Positions 36,459 to 49,742 are shown, numbered from the stretch's first letter. The stretch is DNA of 64,000 bases from Agriotes lineatus (GCA_940337035.1 OW679203.1:26421495-26485494), one strand, 5' to 3'. Made by a program: numbers and translations. Notes: generated by a model not told the origin, from the sequence alone.

Positions 36459-38984
36459 GAAATGAAGGTTTTTACATCTGTTTTAATTTGTAAAATAAGT
36501 CTCAAGCAGCTGACTGCTTTTATATTTAAGTGTGTGCATTCCTATTGCTGAATTAAGCAGTTAGATTTATGTAGACCTTTTTTAAGTAGTAGATACTTAA
36601 AAGAGGTATAAAAGGGATTATTAAACATTTTGGGATTATTTTGACTGTTTGGATGTACGTAGTTAAGTTATTCTTAATTTTATTGCAAACTCACGTTATT
36701 GCAATTCTTAAAAACTAGTTTTCAACTTGTTGATAATTATTTTAGCTACAAAATAAACCCTGGTTGTGGGAAAAAAAAAGTTTTTCGACCAAGAAATTTT
36801 AGATTCTCATTCAGATCAGCCCGTCGTGCTTCCAGAGAGCGCACGGACAGCTCTTCAATCTGATACTCGGCCTCAAGCCAACGGCTGCTTGTAGAGCGAG
36901 CGTTTTTGCGCTTATTTCGGGCCGCTAGTGTGTCCGAGCTGCAATCGGAAGCTAATCTATCGGATTTAGTGACATATGGGGTCACCCAGGATCAATTACG
37001 AGCTACGTCAGTGCTTAAAGCCTTTAAGTTCTCATCTCGCTAATTAAAAATACCGCGGGACGCCAAGGTTCGAATTATTGAGATAAACATCGCTCATCGC
37101 CTAAAAGTTTGGCAGTTATTGTTTTCTTCCCAACGCTGACGGACCTGTTACTGAATGTGATAGTCATGCAGGTGTATCATCCTTCATCGTAGATGACGCA
37201 ACCCAGTCGATACGTTCAAATGGTGTTTAGTGCAAGGGCCAGCCCAAGACTATCCGCTGAGAGCTTTTTCTTGTAATATTGTGTGATGAATATAACGTAG
37301 CAAGTTACATTCTACGAGTATGCATTTTAGTTGTACGTTAACGGTAAATTTGGGCTTACAGGCGGAATAAGCACCAAGCAGATAAGAAGGTAAGTTCGTC
37401 CAGCAAATAGGACTCCTAATTTCCACGATGCCTCGGGACGACTTAGAAGCTATAGTTAACAACCCAGTGGCATTAACAGATAATAATAAAAAAATTATGA
37501 TAACATTTTGAAGAGATAAAGTAATTAATGGATTATAAAGACATTTTTATAACTGATGAAGATAATAATAAACTTTCACGTCTCTATCGAATTGACTTTT
37601 ATATGTAAGCACCGATGTATTCAACGTAATGCCTCTCCCAGTATGCATCTTTATCTTGCTACATATCGTCTTTGAATTTTCAAGTGTAACGTGGTAGAAT
37701 GGAGCAGCATACGTGATAGTAGTCGTTCTGTTCTGCCGATAGGTTCAAATATTGTTGGTGGTCACATCGATTTATCTATTATCTAACATGTGTGTTTTCA
37801 AGAGGTACGATGTTATAGATATTTTTGCTGCTGATAGGTTTATGCCAGACGAGTAGATTCACCAAATATGTACATCTTTATATCATTTGATCTATCTCCC
37901 TCTTCAAAACTTTGATGCAGCCAGGTCTTCCCAAAACATCTAAAATTTCTTTCTCTAAAGTACTAAACTCCTCATACTTAGTATGAAAGAAAAAATAGAG
38001 ACATCAGAACGCATTAAATTCTCTTTGTTGAAGAACATTAAACGGTGGACGAATATTGACTAGCACGCTATCTTAAGAACAGCTTAGAGCGGACAGAAAT
38101 TCGCTGTGATTGAAACCAATTCTCAGCAATGGAGACGATACTCCGAGAAGAAGTACTGACGACTTGGTTTCTGTCCAAGCTCTTTTTTTCTTTGCAGGAT
38201 GGTTTGTACCATAACACTGTGAGCGGTCATGAAGGACCAATATTACTTTCACATTTTGAGGTAGTATCAATTTATCACAACAGGAACAAGAACATTTATG
38301 TCTCAAATGAAAAGTGCAAGCTTGTGCTTGAGCACATAGCGAAACTGACTATTACCTCATAATGGGAAAAGTATCACTTCATAATATGGACAAGAAGGAA
38401 GAAAAGCATAACATTTACAAAGCTGATGATGGCAAAGTTAAAGAAAATGTTAAAGCTATTAAGCCATTAAATTGATGATAGAAGGTGTATGGAGGGATTA
38501 TAAGCAGAAATTCCACAGAGCTTGTAAAAACATATTAGGGATCGTTAAAACAGAAAACATGAAGAAGTGTGTAATATTATTGATATTTTCTAATATTTTC
38601 GACTTTCAAAACTTTTCTGTTAAATTTGGTCAAACTACAATATCTAACTATTCGCTCTTTTCGTAGCAGCAGAAGGTCGAGGGTTTATTTAAATATTCCA
38701 GTAAACTCAAAGAAATAACTGCAGAACATAAATTTACTGTTCTGTTATAAATACATAAAATGCTTTTTAAATTAAGAAATTATTGTACAATTCATGGATA
38801 TATAATACGATACATTGATTTGTCTGGGCTCGTGAGTAGGCAACCACCCAACAGCGGTATTGAGTTGGGCGGCTTCTGAAACAGTTTATCGATCAGATTC
38901 AGGTCGGAGCCGCGTAGCGTCAAAGGCTGGAGCTGAAGTATTGATCTGTAACAGCACGATTAGTGTAGAAAGGTGGCAGTTTGA
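36459..38984. other. spacer after lipase 2
   Basis: No canonical AATAAA is visible soon after the lipase 2 stop. The stretch 36760-37030 is more GC-rich and open on the minus strand for 79 codons without a known domain. 38129-38362 (+) is another unassigned 77-codon frame. Nothing else is supported. Confidence 0.4.
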
Positions 38985-39770
38985 TTTCTGACCAGTTGGG
39001 TGCTTTAATTGTGGTTTTAGACTTTACTACGACCTCTAGAGGATAGTTTAGCTAGTTAATCGGGTCTGTGTTAGTAACTCAGTTTGTAAGGAATTTCTTT
39101 AGTCGGGCGAGTTAACCCTCAAAACTACTTTAGACAAAAACTGCGGCAAAGCAAATTTCCTTTATTTAGCTTCCTGTCGGCGTCCTGGCTTTGGTTCCTC
39201 ACTGGTGGCGTTACAGACGGAAACATACTGAAGTTAGGTTTACTGTCTGAATGAAGGCCACGTGGAGAAAGGTGCACCTTTCTGACACCGAATTCCGTGT
39301 CAAGAGGGTATACCGGGAAAGAGCTCACGACAGATGACTGTACAGCGAGCTCGGGGTTGGAAATCAAAAGGTAGGATTGTATTTCCGGGCAAAGCTTGGA
39401 AAATAAATGCAATTAAATAGTAAAATCCTTTAGCACCGGTCTCCGAGCAAGGGTTTTCTCTTCAGGGGGTAGAGGTCTAAAGGGCTCCTCGGGGCTTTCA
39501 GGTCGTTTCCAAGAACATAGCTAGATTATATACTCTGTGCTATCTTCTGGGGAGTTTTGTATTGCTGTGATAAAGACGCAAAACGACGTGCGCTATCAAA
39601 ATATTTCTATTGGAGTTTTGCACTGACCTCGAAGGTTAAGGCTATACAAGTGGAAGCTCCAGCATTTTACCTTTCTTGGAATTTTATTATCCAGGCTAAG
39701 CCCAAGAAAAGCGCCAAATGCGACGGGAGATAAGTTGCGCAGAAGTTCTAAACGCTTTAATTGTGTTTTT
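38985..39770. repeat. dispersed repeat, copy B
   Basis: Collinear with copy A at 4310-5130: 'gggtgctttaattgtggtttt', 'gtgttagtaactca', 'aagcaaatttcc', 'gagctcacgacagat', 'ggggctttcagg', 'tgctatcttctgg'. The same strand and order are kept over ~790 bp. No coding domain is seen. Confidence 0.65.
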
Positions 39771-40620
39771 AATTAATTTATGCCAGTATAACGTTAGAAG
39801 TGGATAAGTGAAAACACTTGGGAAATAATCAGCGTGTCAGAAAATAGTAGACAATAAACACTATCAGAGAACAATAACGAGAAATATGAAAAACTACAAG
39901 AAAAAGACAAAAAGGTTCGAACAGGTATTAAAAGAACTGAATTAAAAGGGATAAACGGAGGTTTGTTGAGAAGATAGCAAATGAAAAACAATAGGGACAA
40001 ATAAAAGAAACGTAAAGGAACTATTCAAGAATAGAAAATAACAAACCAGTAGCAGGAATAGAAATACGATTATGGCTGCAAGAAAGAAGAGCTTTTATGT
40101 ACTGCGAAGCAACAAATAACAAGGTGGGTAGAGCACTTCAGCGAATAAGCAAAATAATAAAGCTATGTATTTGCACATATTCCTACAATTGATATATACA
40201 ATAGTTAGGCTATCTGCAATATTTAGCCAACTATAAATGAAAGACAACTATAAAAATATTCAAATACTTATACTAAAAATGGTTCGACGGTTTAGCTTGT
40301 TAACATCAGCCAGACTACATAATTTATTCGAATAACGTGTTCCACTTACTTAAATCTGCTTCCGTTTTGTAGAGATTATGAATACGAGTATGTAGGGTAA
40401 GTCAATAAATTTTGGCTTATCGTTTCACGTTAACAGAGATGGAGGTCTCTGTTATTTTGAATAATTTTTCTAAATTTAAGAGAAGGTATACTGTTCTATT
40501 ATTTGCAAGTTTTTAGATTTTTTTAGTTAGTGACGATTCAACATCGTCACGAATAGCAGTAACTCGCTTCCTTAAGTACTGTATCTTATCTATATGCAAA
40601 TTCGTTACATTAATTACCGA
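39771..40620. other. spacer before lipase 3
   Basis: AT-rich with no recognised feature. Confidence 0.4.
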
Positions 40621-40629
40621 AATGTGTTG

Positions 40630-40659
40630 TATATAAGACGCTGCACTGTTTTTGTCAGC
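40630..40659 (+). promoter_or_regulatory. core promoter of lipase gene 3
   Basis: TATATAAG (40630-40637) lies ~25 bp before TCAGC (40655-40659), a good match to the arthropod initiator; the ATG is 7 bp further on. ATAAGACG within it is shared with the lipase 2 promoter. Confidence 0.65.
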
Positions 40660-40665
40660 TGCAAA

Positions 40666-43600
40666 ATGTTGAAAATATTAGCCGTTGTAACAATTTTAAA
40701 TTCAGGTATGTAGGTTTTGCTTTTCCTTGTTATTATGCCATGAAAATGAATATTTTCTGTAAATAACATTTCTGATTTTTTTATTACTTATTTAACCAAC
40801 CGATAATCTTTAGAAAACTGTAATAATAAATTCGAGTTGATGTGGAATGTGGAACCTGTGTGGAAATTCATAATCAAATTGGATTTTATACTGTCAGTGA
40901 AGAAATAAAGTAAAATGTAGTGCTATGATACTGTATCCGCAGCAATTCTGTTTAGTGATGCCAGTTGAAACGTTAAATAGTTAATTAAAATACATGAAAC
41001 AAGATTGATTATAATTTAATTGTTAATATTGAATATCGCCTAGTACAAAGGACTTGGTGAATAAAAAACAAAGATTTATACCTTAAAAAGTGCGCTTAAG
41101 ATGTCATACTCTAAAAAAATTATATTTATAGCTTAGTATTGGTCTAAAGCAAGCCGAGTTTATATTTAATTAACTTAAATATGGCAATAAATTATCATTT
41201 AACGTATATCTACTATCATATGACCTTTTAAAGATGTGTAAACAGCACCAAGACATGTAAAATTTAGTATCGAATTGCAATATGTTATGATGGTAAGAAA
41301 TCTCCTCAAGATCGCAGGCAGAAGGCACATAAGCAAACGTAACAGAAAATTGGAAAAGTTATGATTGCTACGGAGATGGAAAATGTGTATGTGGATTAAT
41401 ATTGTTACCAAAAAAGGTGCTTCGTGTGAATTGCCAAAATATGACAGTTATTAAATGATAATTTACAAATCGGGTTTGTACAAATAAAAAAATAATTTAA
41501 AATGATATTAGTAAGCAATAAATTAAAAAGAAAAAATCATAATTCTTTCTGGTGTACCACCATTAAAGACATTTGGTACATTGAGTACCATATTTTGTAT
41601 AGAATGTGCCATTATCGTTGCCTTATTGTGTTGGGTGATATTGACATAGAATTGAGTCGATTTAAGTGCCCATGCTAGTAATTTGGAGTCGTTTGGAGCA
41701 TTATCCAAATTGGAGCCTTCACTACGAGTTGGATTGGAATACTCTAATGTATTTCCTGGAGAACAACATAATTTGTTCGACGTACTGTCTGTGGAACTGT
41801 ATGCATTCGCTTTCACACCCAGAGCGTTAAAGCATTAATGCTGCTTCTGTCAGCTTCCGAACAGTCCATGTTTTACAAACATATATAAATTGCACTTTTG
41901 TAGATCTTGCCAATTTATACACTGACGGATTTCCTTTTCGCTACTGTGATTGTCCAGCAGCTCATCCAGTTATACTATTTTGCTAACTATCTTGGCTATT
42001 CTGCTAACGTTATGTGGTTTTGATTTCTGCAATCACTATTTTGGTTTGCTCGTAATTGATGTTTAGACCATAAAAGGAACTGACCCGATAACCCGATCTC
42101 GTTTGGTTTTACCATAGTAGTATTTCGAGCAATATTAGATTATAGATTTTTTCCGACACTCGCATTATATATATACCTTATATTCTGAACATTATAGGTG
42201 ATAGCACGATAGCACACAACCCTGAGGAACACCTTCTTTTAAAAAATAATCGTGGGACTATATGGACCTAATGATATTTGCCAGTATGGGATATAGGACT
42301 GAAGTAAAACTACAGCTGTACAAAGTTTAATTGCATAGTATAAACCTTTTTCAAATTTTAAAGGGGTATCCTATGACGTTGATTCGTCGACCATACGACT
42401 AATAGCTTTCCAGTTGGTTTTCCTGTTGCGCTGAGAAAGGGGGTCTATTTTCTTGTTTAGCACTGGATGCAAAATGTAATTATTACCGGCGAATGATCTA
42501 ATGAAGCACGACCCAGGTTTGAAGCAATTCTGGTCGAAGGTTTTATTTCATCAGTTGGCTAGTAGGTTGGTTCCCCTGTAGACAGATGGTAAAGACTGTT
42601 AGTTTTCTTACCTTTTAATAGTTCTCTTCCTTTTAGAGTGATTGTAGTCCTTTTCAGCTATAAACAGCGTACACAAATGCAATCATCAATTACTACTTTG
42701 TTTACATAATACAATAAAGCTACAGTTGCCACAGTAGCTAGTTGAAATTTTCTTTATGTAGTGAAACTACGATATATGTATACAGTTCTTCATACAAATT
42801 GGATGTACCACGTTGTTGGTTTATCACTAGAAGGTCAGAAAAAATTGAAATAATTATTTTATTTCGAAACCCTCATTGTGCATAATATCAGTGTTCAAAG
42901 GAGGTTGTGAGATCATTTTAAGCAGTTCTGATTTCATATATATACCGCATAACTTAAATAAATTTGAAAGCTATTATAATAATAATTATTTTATAAGGAT
43001 GACCTAATTGGTTGGATTTTCAAAAATGTATTTCATAATTCGTAAAGTCTTTTGAATGTTCTTCTGTATTTACGTCGTCTATATCTCAAGTTATTTACTT
43101 CTACTTTTCAAGCCTGATTGTTTAATTATTCTTGTTTTGTAGCTCAAATAGAATGTCTCAACTGTCATCCAGCCGTGTTTCGGTTTTTATATAACTATAT
43201 GGCCTTTTGTAACTGACATTTTACATTTTAAAACTGCGTTGAAATGAGATTTTTCGCTATATTTTAAATTTTTAAAATCACCGTGGTGGAGTTTTGTCCT
43301 AACCGCTTGTGTCTTTGCACTTAAAAGCGGATCGCGCACACCTTAGTTCGAATGGTAGAAATTAACGAAGCAGAAGGGTTCTGATGCTGCTAATAACCAG
43401 AAGTGCCAACGTGTTCGTTCTGCATTTCCACATGATTAGTTAGTGCTTGAGTGGTTTTGGCAAAAGTCCTAAATGAATACTTCTTCTCAAAGTACATATT
43501 TTAGAAGTAAGGATGTCAAAAAAGGTGATACATGATATATACATACCTACATATATCCCTAGCGTTACAACCTTGGCGTCAGTTGATTTACTAACTCTTC

Positions 43601-45270
43601 TAACGCTGTAGGCTGTTAGTACCAGACCATTATCAACGTTTTCCAAGTGGTTTTTCGTTTCTCACTAAACAATTTTCTGGATGTTGTTTACCATAGCTGG
43701 ACAGTGCCGAGTGGGACCACTCAGTCAACAAATAGAGCAAACTACGGCAACAGGCCTTCTACAATGGCACATCATTCTGTAGCAGAGTAGCACTAAAGCT
43801 TGTGCCGTTGCCGTCAGATGGCGCTGATGAAACCGAGCCCAATCGCGAACGAAGCAAGTCCGATCGGTAACACTGCAGCGTGACCCACCTACGCATTTTT
43901 TAACTCGCTTTTATAGCTAGAGTGGATAATTATATTTTGTCTTTGCCTTTCGTACTACTTGCGTTTCTGGTATAAATCAACAAAACTTTACTGACTGCTC
44001 TTACTTAATATTCATCGATTTATACGTTTTAGGATGTTCTTTAATGCACAAATTATTAGAAATAAATTATTTAAAAATTGTTTTTTCAGGTTGGTGCCAA
44101 ATCATTCCCTCTACTGTAATTCAAGAGTTGACTAACATATTCAACAACCTTCCGGTGGCATTTCAGAATTGCAGCACCATTCAAGTATCAAGGTCGAATT
44201 TGATCTATACCTTGTATACTCGAGAAAATGCCCAGAACGGAACAGTTTTAACTGATAACAACTTAAACTTGGTAAATCCTCGTAATCGTGTCATTATTAT
44301 AATCCATGGCTGGCTACAAAGCGGTTCACAACCTTGGGCGATCCAAATGAAGGACTCCTACCTTGTGCAAAAACCAGCAAACATAATTATAGTCGACTGG
44401 TCACGATATGCTGTCATTAACTACGGGGCTGCGTTCTGTGCTGTGCCACAAATTGGAAAAGTTACCGGCGACCTAATCTACAACCTCACAATAACCGTAC
44501 AACTAAGCTTGAGTTTCGTCCAAATCAACGGGTTTTCGTTAGGAGGCCATGTCGCTGGTTACACCGGCCAGGAAGTTCAGGCAAAATCCAGTGGAAGTAA
44601 GCTGCAACGTATTGTTGGCTTGGATATTGCAGCTCCAGGCTATGTAGGGCGTCCCTTCGACGAGCGCTTGGATGCAAGTGACGCAGTAATTGTTCAAGGA
44701 ATCCATTCCAATAACAATATGTTCGGATATGCCGCTCCTTACGGGACAGTTGACTTCCAATTCAACTTCGTTCTACGCCCTGAAACGCCTATTACACCAG
44801 TCAGCCCCTGTGGTATGTTACAGCCTTGCTGTCCTGCTGCTCCAGGAGTTCCTACTACTAACGATCAGAACCAGTTGATGAATATATGTAAGTAAATCGT
44901 CATTACGATTCTACATAATAAGATTTTAGAAACAAGAATGTATTATCGCTTATTATCTTGGGTTATCATCACCTTGTTTTGGACTTGTTTCTTATATTGG
45001 TTTTCAGTGTTCTGCAACCACGTACGTGCGGTTGTATATTTCACGGCAAGTATAAACTCAACAGACTTCTTGGCAGTACCATGCAACAGCTGCAATTTAT
45101 TTGGCCAGGGTGGCTGCCGATCAGCTGCAACTACTATAATGGGAGAACACTGTCCTTCGACCGCTAAAGGAGAGCTGTTTTTGAATACCAATGGTGTGCC
45201 ACCGTATCCCAAAGGACTATCAGGAACTGGTGGAATAGGAGGACCTGGTGGATTAGGATGTTTACCTTAA
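40666..45270 (+). CDS. secreted lipase-family protein 3, catalytic triad intact
   Basis: Three exons, 40666-40705 (signal start MLKILAVVTILNSG), 44090-44887 and 45008-45270, give 366 residues. Both introns are phase 1; intron 1 is 3.4 kb and intron 2 only 120 bp. It belongs to the secreted pancreatic-lipase/phospholipase A1 family. The sequence shows IIHGWL (His86), GFSLGG (Ser163), GLDIAAP (Asp192) and FCNHVR (His284). The insertion CGMLQPCCP and the tail GTGGIGGPGGLGCLP follow the subfamily pattern. It is closest to copy 1 in the core (MKD-YL, PANxIxVxWSRY, PQIGKxTGDLIYNLT). The open frame continues 5' of 44090 into the intron, but TTTTTTCAG at 44081-44089 matches the acceptor position of the paralogues. 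The substrate cannot be told. Confidence 0.9.
40706..44089. other. lipase 3 intron 1
   Basis: Mostly AT-rich. It includes an RT remnant (41830-42240, separate entry) and a 97-codon minus frame at 41523-41816 with no recognised domain. A second possible acceptor (TTTTAG at about 44028-44033) lies just upstream of the one used. Confidence 0.5.
41830..42240 (-). pseudogene. LINE reverse-transcriptase remnant
   Basis: On the minus strand at 42237-42165 the RT motif EGVPQGCVLS is read, then, after an 8-bp tandem duplication that shifts frame, LSPIMFRI. This is the conserved GVxQGxxLSPxLFxxY block of non-LTR reverse transcriptases. Downstream sequence is too decayed to assign with certainty. The clade is undetermined. 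Confidence 0.6.
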
Positions 45271-48200
45271 AATATCATTAGGTAAGCTGAACCAGTAAAA
45301 TGTTAGTTAATTAACATATCATGCAATGCATATATTAGGGATAGGCGCGTGAAGTGAAAACAGTCCGGTCACGGTGGGTCCGTCGTAAACGTGAATAATA
45401 TTTGAAAATCTGGCCGTGAACGTGAGTAAACATTTTCATTGCGCGATTCACGTTTTATGTTAATTTCACGATAAATATTTAGTAACGAATAAAAGACTGC
45501 AAAGTGTCCGCTCCCCACCTATTTGGAAGATCTAGAGCCGGAGCGGGTGGTCATTGTACTTCGGTGTGGCAGTCTGAAGCGACCGAGCTTCGCACCTGTG
45601 TTGTGTTGTGAATGTTGTGTCTACAGCCAATCGCGTGTATGGGTTTATAGGCGACCAAGTAGAACTTACTTTTAGTTCCTTAGACTTAAAAATACTGTTA
45701 AACCTAGGAATTTAAAGTGGTGCCTAGCAACACATACTTTCTTGTATTCTTATCACTAAGAGAATCGTCAATTATAATGACAGCTTTTGGTATTAGAGGT
45801 AATGTCCGGTTGAAAGAAATGTTTTTGTGAGAAATTATTTCACGTGCAAAACACATTTTATTTTAGAGTTTTTAGTTCTGTTGCGTGCTCTTGATTGATT
45901 TTAAATTTGAACATTCTGTTCTATCTGAATTTGAATCTTCAAGTAAAAGCTGCGGGTCACATCGTGAGTTGAGGGTCAATTTCTGAATGTGAGCTTGAGC
46001 GCGAATGAACGCGTCTGTCTCTAGCACGTACACAATACCCTACTGTTTAGAATTTTAATTTGTAGCCCACATACATACAAACAGATTAGATGTTGAGTTA
46101 TTTCTAAACTCAAATGATCTACAATGTTTTTAGCTACTCAAATAGCTAATTCATTTACAAATTTATCTGAATAGTCAAGTATTCTGCTCTTTTATGCTCG
46201 ATCGCTAAATATTTATTATAATGGCTAGCTTGGAAACTTGAGATACTTAATTCACAAGTTGAGTTGTAACAAACTAGCTCAAATGACAATTTTATTTATT
46301 GCAAAATTGGATAAATGATATTGTCAAGCTCTGATTATTAACGGTGCCTTTATTTACTTCTTGAAAATACCTTTAATGCAATTAAAAGATAAATAAATCA
46401 ACCAATTACAGTACTTATTCACTCGAGTAAGTAATAATTCTCTTTATTTATTTCGGATATGTAAAAAGGTGCTTTTCAGATACCTGTTATGCTTTCCACG
46501 GCAACAAACAGCAAACAACTCCCTGGTATCTATCTTCTATACTGATGTCGGCACAGCACGCTATCCTGGACTGCAGTCCTGCCGCTACTGCTCCACGGAA
46601 CTGCTTGTCTACTCCTCCGCTCGACTTTGGACTCCATACAAATTCTGTTCCAGAAAATACCGCTAAACTGCAAAGTTCTGTTAAAAAATGGAAATGCTCT
46701 TTTAGATACTTTCGAGGCATATTTGCATATATAAGCACCTATTATTTTTATTTCGCGCTTCGTGCTTCAACTGCATTGATTATTCGCACGTATACATTTG
46801 TTTAACAAATTATTGTTTTATGTGTTGCTTATAACATCAATATAGGAAAGGCAGGGGAGACTGTTTAGAAGTTAACTTTATATTTTTGATATGCTTTTAG
46901 TTTTCTTAAAATACATTTTCTCTGAAGCAGAAGCAGAAGGTGATTGCACGTATATGTGTGACTATACGATATTTTTTTTTAATAATCAATTTTTATTATA
47001 TTTTTATAGCTTCTTGAGTAAAACCAAACTTTTCCATGTACTTTTTATTTTTGTTTATGCATAAAACACTGTAAAACATCTAAAGCAGAAGCATTAATTT
47101 TGACGTCCTGATAATAAATTTTCTGCAACAGAATAAAGTTTTGCTGTTTTGATGTACTTTGTGAGTGCGGAATTGCGTACTAATTAATTCGGCAACATGC
47201 TTCAAGGTGCCTTAGCCAATTTCCTACAACTTGTTGCGCTCTGAAGATCTGAAAGAGCGGCACAAACACTATGAATGTTACGAATGCTACCCTAGACGCG
47301 CTATTTTCTGCAGAACTTTTAATACTTGTTTTTCCTACGATGCTCTGCCAAGAACTGTCAACTGTAAACTAATCTCAAAAACTGATGTTCTGCCTAATTT
47401 TTATTTGGAAAATAGGGAGTGGAGACGATCACGTTTTTGTACTTTATTGGTGCCTTATGAGACGCTACTTATTTGACAACGTTTGATTGGTGAAACTCCG
47501 CAACGAGTATATCGATCGATTTCCAGAAGCTTCTAAGCTGGAACGCTAATTTAACAGTTTTGCACATATGCGCTAATGGCGCATTATTCAAATTTACTAT
47601 GACATGTATGTCTTTTTAGATGACCTCTTGCGCGACTCCATGGAACTTGAAACTTACAAAACAAAGAGATCGTTAGTTGGATTTCACATTGTCGCATCCA
47701 TGATAACGAAAACCTGCCATAGAAGCAGCCTGCCAATATTGAAACGATTGTCTCACAATAGAAATGCCAAATCAGCGAAGCCGCGTCCCACAAAAACATC
47801 GAAGGTTGTCGTTGCTGTATTTATGCATCGATGTAATCGTAATTTTAAGTGACTTATAATATTTTAATTAAAATAATTGTTTTACGTTGTTACTGCAAGT
47901 AATTAAACTTTAAATTCAGTTACGCTAATTTATCAATTATTTAAATTAGCCGCCGAAAAACTTTTTACTTGCTGTACGTAAAAAACTAATGCAGCTATTG
48001 ATACGCCTCTGCAACTCTTATAATTGCATCTATTAACTATACAAAAGTTGCAAAGGACGTGGGTAGTTGAATGGTTGGAAGGGGGATGAGCATTTCATAT
48101 TTTGTGGGAGTCAAAGCGAGCTCATGGAACTATACTTTGTTGAATTGATAACAGGTAATGTTTTTCTAGGGACTAAATGAAAAACAGTTAAACTGAAAAT

Positions 48201-48828
48201 TCAGTAAGAAATTTTTTGGTGTTTCTAAGCACATTTATGTATTATTAACCTTTTCAAACAAATTGTTATGCTTCCATTTGCTTAATGGCTGTGGTTTAGT
48301 ATATTATGCTGTTTGAATTAGTTCTGATATCACGAACATTAAATGGTGAATTCCCTAACTATCAGTAAAATTGATATTCAAAATAGTTTGTATAGTCTAA
48401 AGCGGATTAATATTAATACTTAGCCCTAAATACGAACTTAGACATAAAGAACAACTAGAAAAGAAGGCTAGAATAAGAATCACCAAAATTAGAAGAATCA
48501 TGGAGAATGGAGAATGAAGAAGAGTTAAAGAAAATCTGGAATGCTAAAGCCGTTAGTAAAAGACGCCGAGAACGACCCGTAAAACCTTGAAGTAGGAAAT
48601 ATATTAGCAGAACGAATTTATCTTAAAGTGGAATACGATAACTTGCATGTTCCCCAGAAGACAAGACAAACTTTAACATGTGGTACCCCGATACAATGCT
48701 GCGGAAAGTTATCCAAGAGCAACTTGTTCCAAATCAACGAAAAGAACAGGTTCTTCATATCTGTGTATCTGTCTCCACAGAATGCCATCATTCGGAAGTA
48801 ATGTAAAACCGTAGGTTTCATGTTACTA
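45271..48828. other. spacer after lipase 3, unassigned
   Basis: No recognisable gene. 45335-46043 is GC-richer with loosely similar ends (TAGGGAT... and ...ATACCCTA) and may be a non-autonomous DNA transposon. Open frames at 46469-46805, 47231-47476 and 47604-47852 have no known domain. Confidence 0.4.
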
Positions 48829-49165
48829 CGATGTGTAGCATCTAAAAGATTCCTTGCTAGGGTTGGAACTTCTTTGTCTCAGCAAAATTCTAGGTAGTAC
48901 TAAGGTACCTGGTACTCTGCATGCCTAAACTTTATTCACGGGGTTGGCAAAAAGGCCCTATTAATGCCTACTTGCCTATCATCAGTCCACCCCCAACAAA
49001 TACTAACTAGTACTAACTACTAGGATGTATGGCATGTAAAAGATTCCTTGCTAAGGTTGAAACTCCTTAGTCTAGGCAAAATCCTAAGTAGAACTTCGAT
49101 CATATGCCCATAGCAGTTGTTGTCTAAGGTACCATATAATCCGCATGCCTAGATCTTGTCACACA
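48829..49165. repeat. ~194-bp tandem duplication
   Basis: 48829-48930 and 49023-49160 share 'taaaagattccttgcta', 'gttggaacttc'/'gttgaaactcc', 'caaaattctaggtagtac'/'caaaatcctaagtagaac', 'ctaaggtacc' and 'ctgcatgccta'/'cgcatgccta'. The two copies are diverged; the second has a short insertion. Confidence 0.65.
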
Positions 49166-49742
49166 CAAACAATGTGGAAACCCCTTCTTCGAAGGGAGTA
49201 TCAAATTTCGTGTGTAACTGCTGGCATTTGGAAATTGTCTAGTTATAGTTTCAATAACCGAACCCACCATTTTGATAAAATTATGTATTACTAAAGTGGA
49301 GCAAGTTTAATAATACTGTAATTTTATACTTTTGGAGTCCATAACTTCTAAAACATGTATTGCAACATAAATATAATGTTTGAATTTGTACACATTGCGC
49401 GTTACGAATATTAACGCTTTATTTACAGGCAGTTCCATATGAGTCAAGGCGCATTTGTTTCGAAGGTTTACAAGAACCGGAAGCTATGCGGCGGAAAGCT
49501 TTAATAAACAAATTGCATTGCTCTTTATTAAACAGATACTTACATTATATGTTATTGTATGAAGAGCCATGCATCAATACCACGCAGACTTCTGCTACGC
49601 TAGGTCAATACGTAATTGGTGTTAGTTTGAAAATGTGTGCTAGCAATTTGGGAACGTTGTGACAATGACAGTTTTGAATTTGGTTACCAAATTCCGATAA
49701 GTTTTATTATTATTACTATTATTATTAAAATTAAATAATTTT
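49166..49742. other. spacer before satellite
   Basis: AT-rich; nothing recognised. Confidence 0.4.

Noticed and set aside
41523..41816. 97-codon minus-strand frame in lipase 3 intron 1 as a host exon
   Set aside because: No recognisable domain and no convincing paired splice sites; left unassigned.
44044..44089. Lipase 3 starting at the ATG at 44044
   Set aside because: This is intronic sequence in frame by chance; TTTTTTCAG at 44089 and the paralogues place the junction at 44090, with the signal peptide in the 40-nt first exon.
45335..46043. hAT-like transposon with TAGGGAT ends
   Set aside because: Ends match only loosely and the flanking 8-bp sequences do not agree; no transposase piece found.
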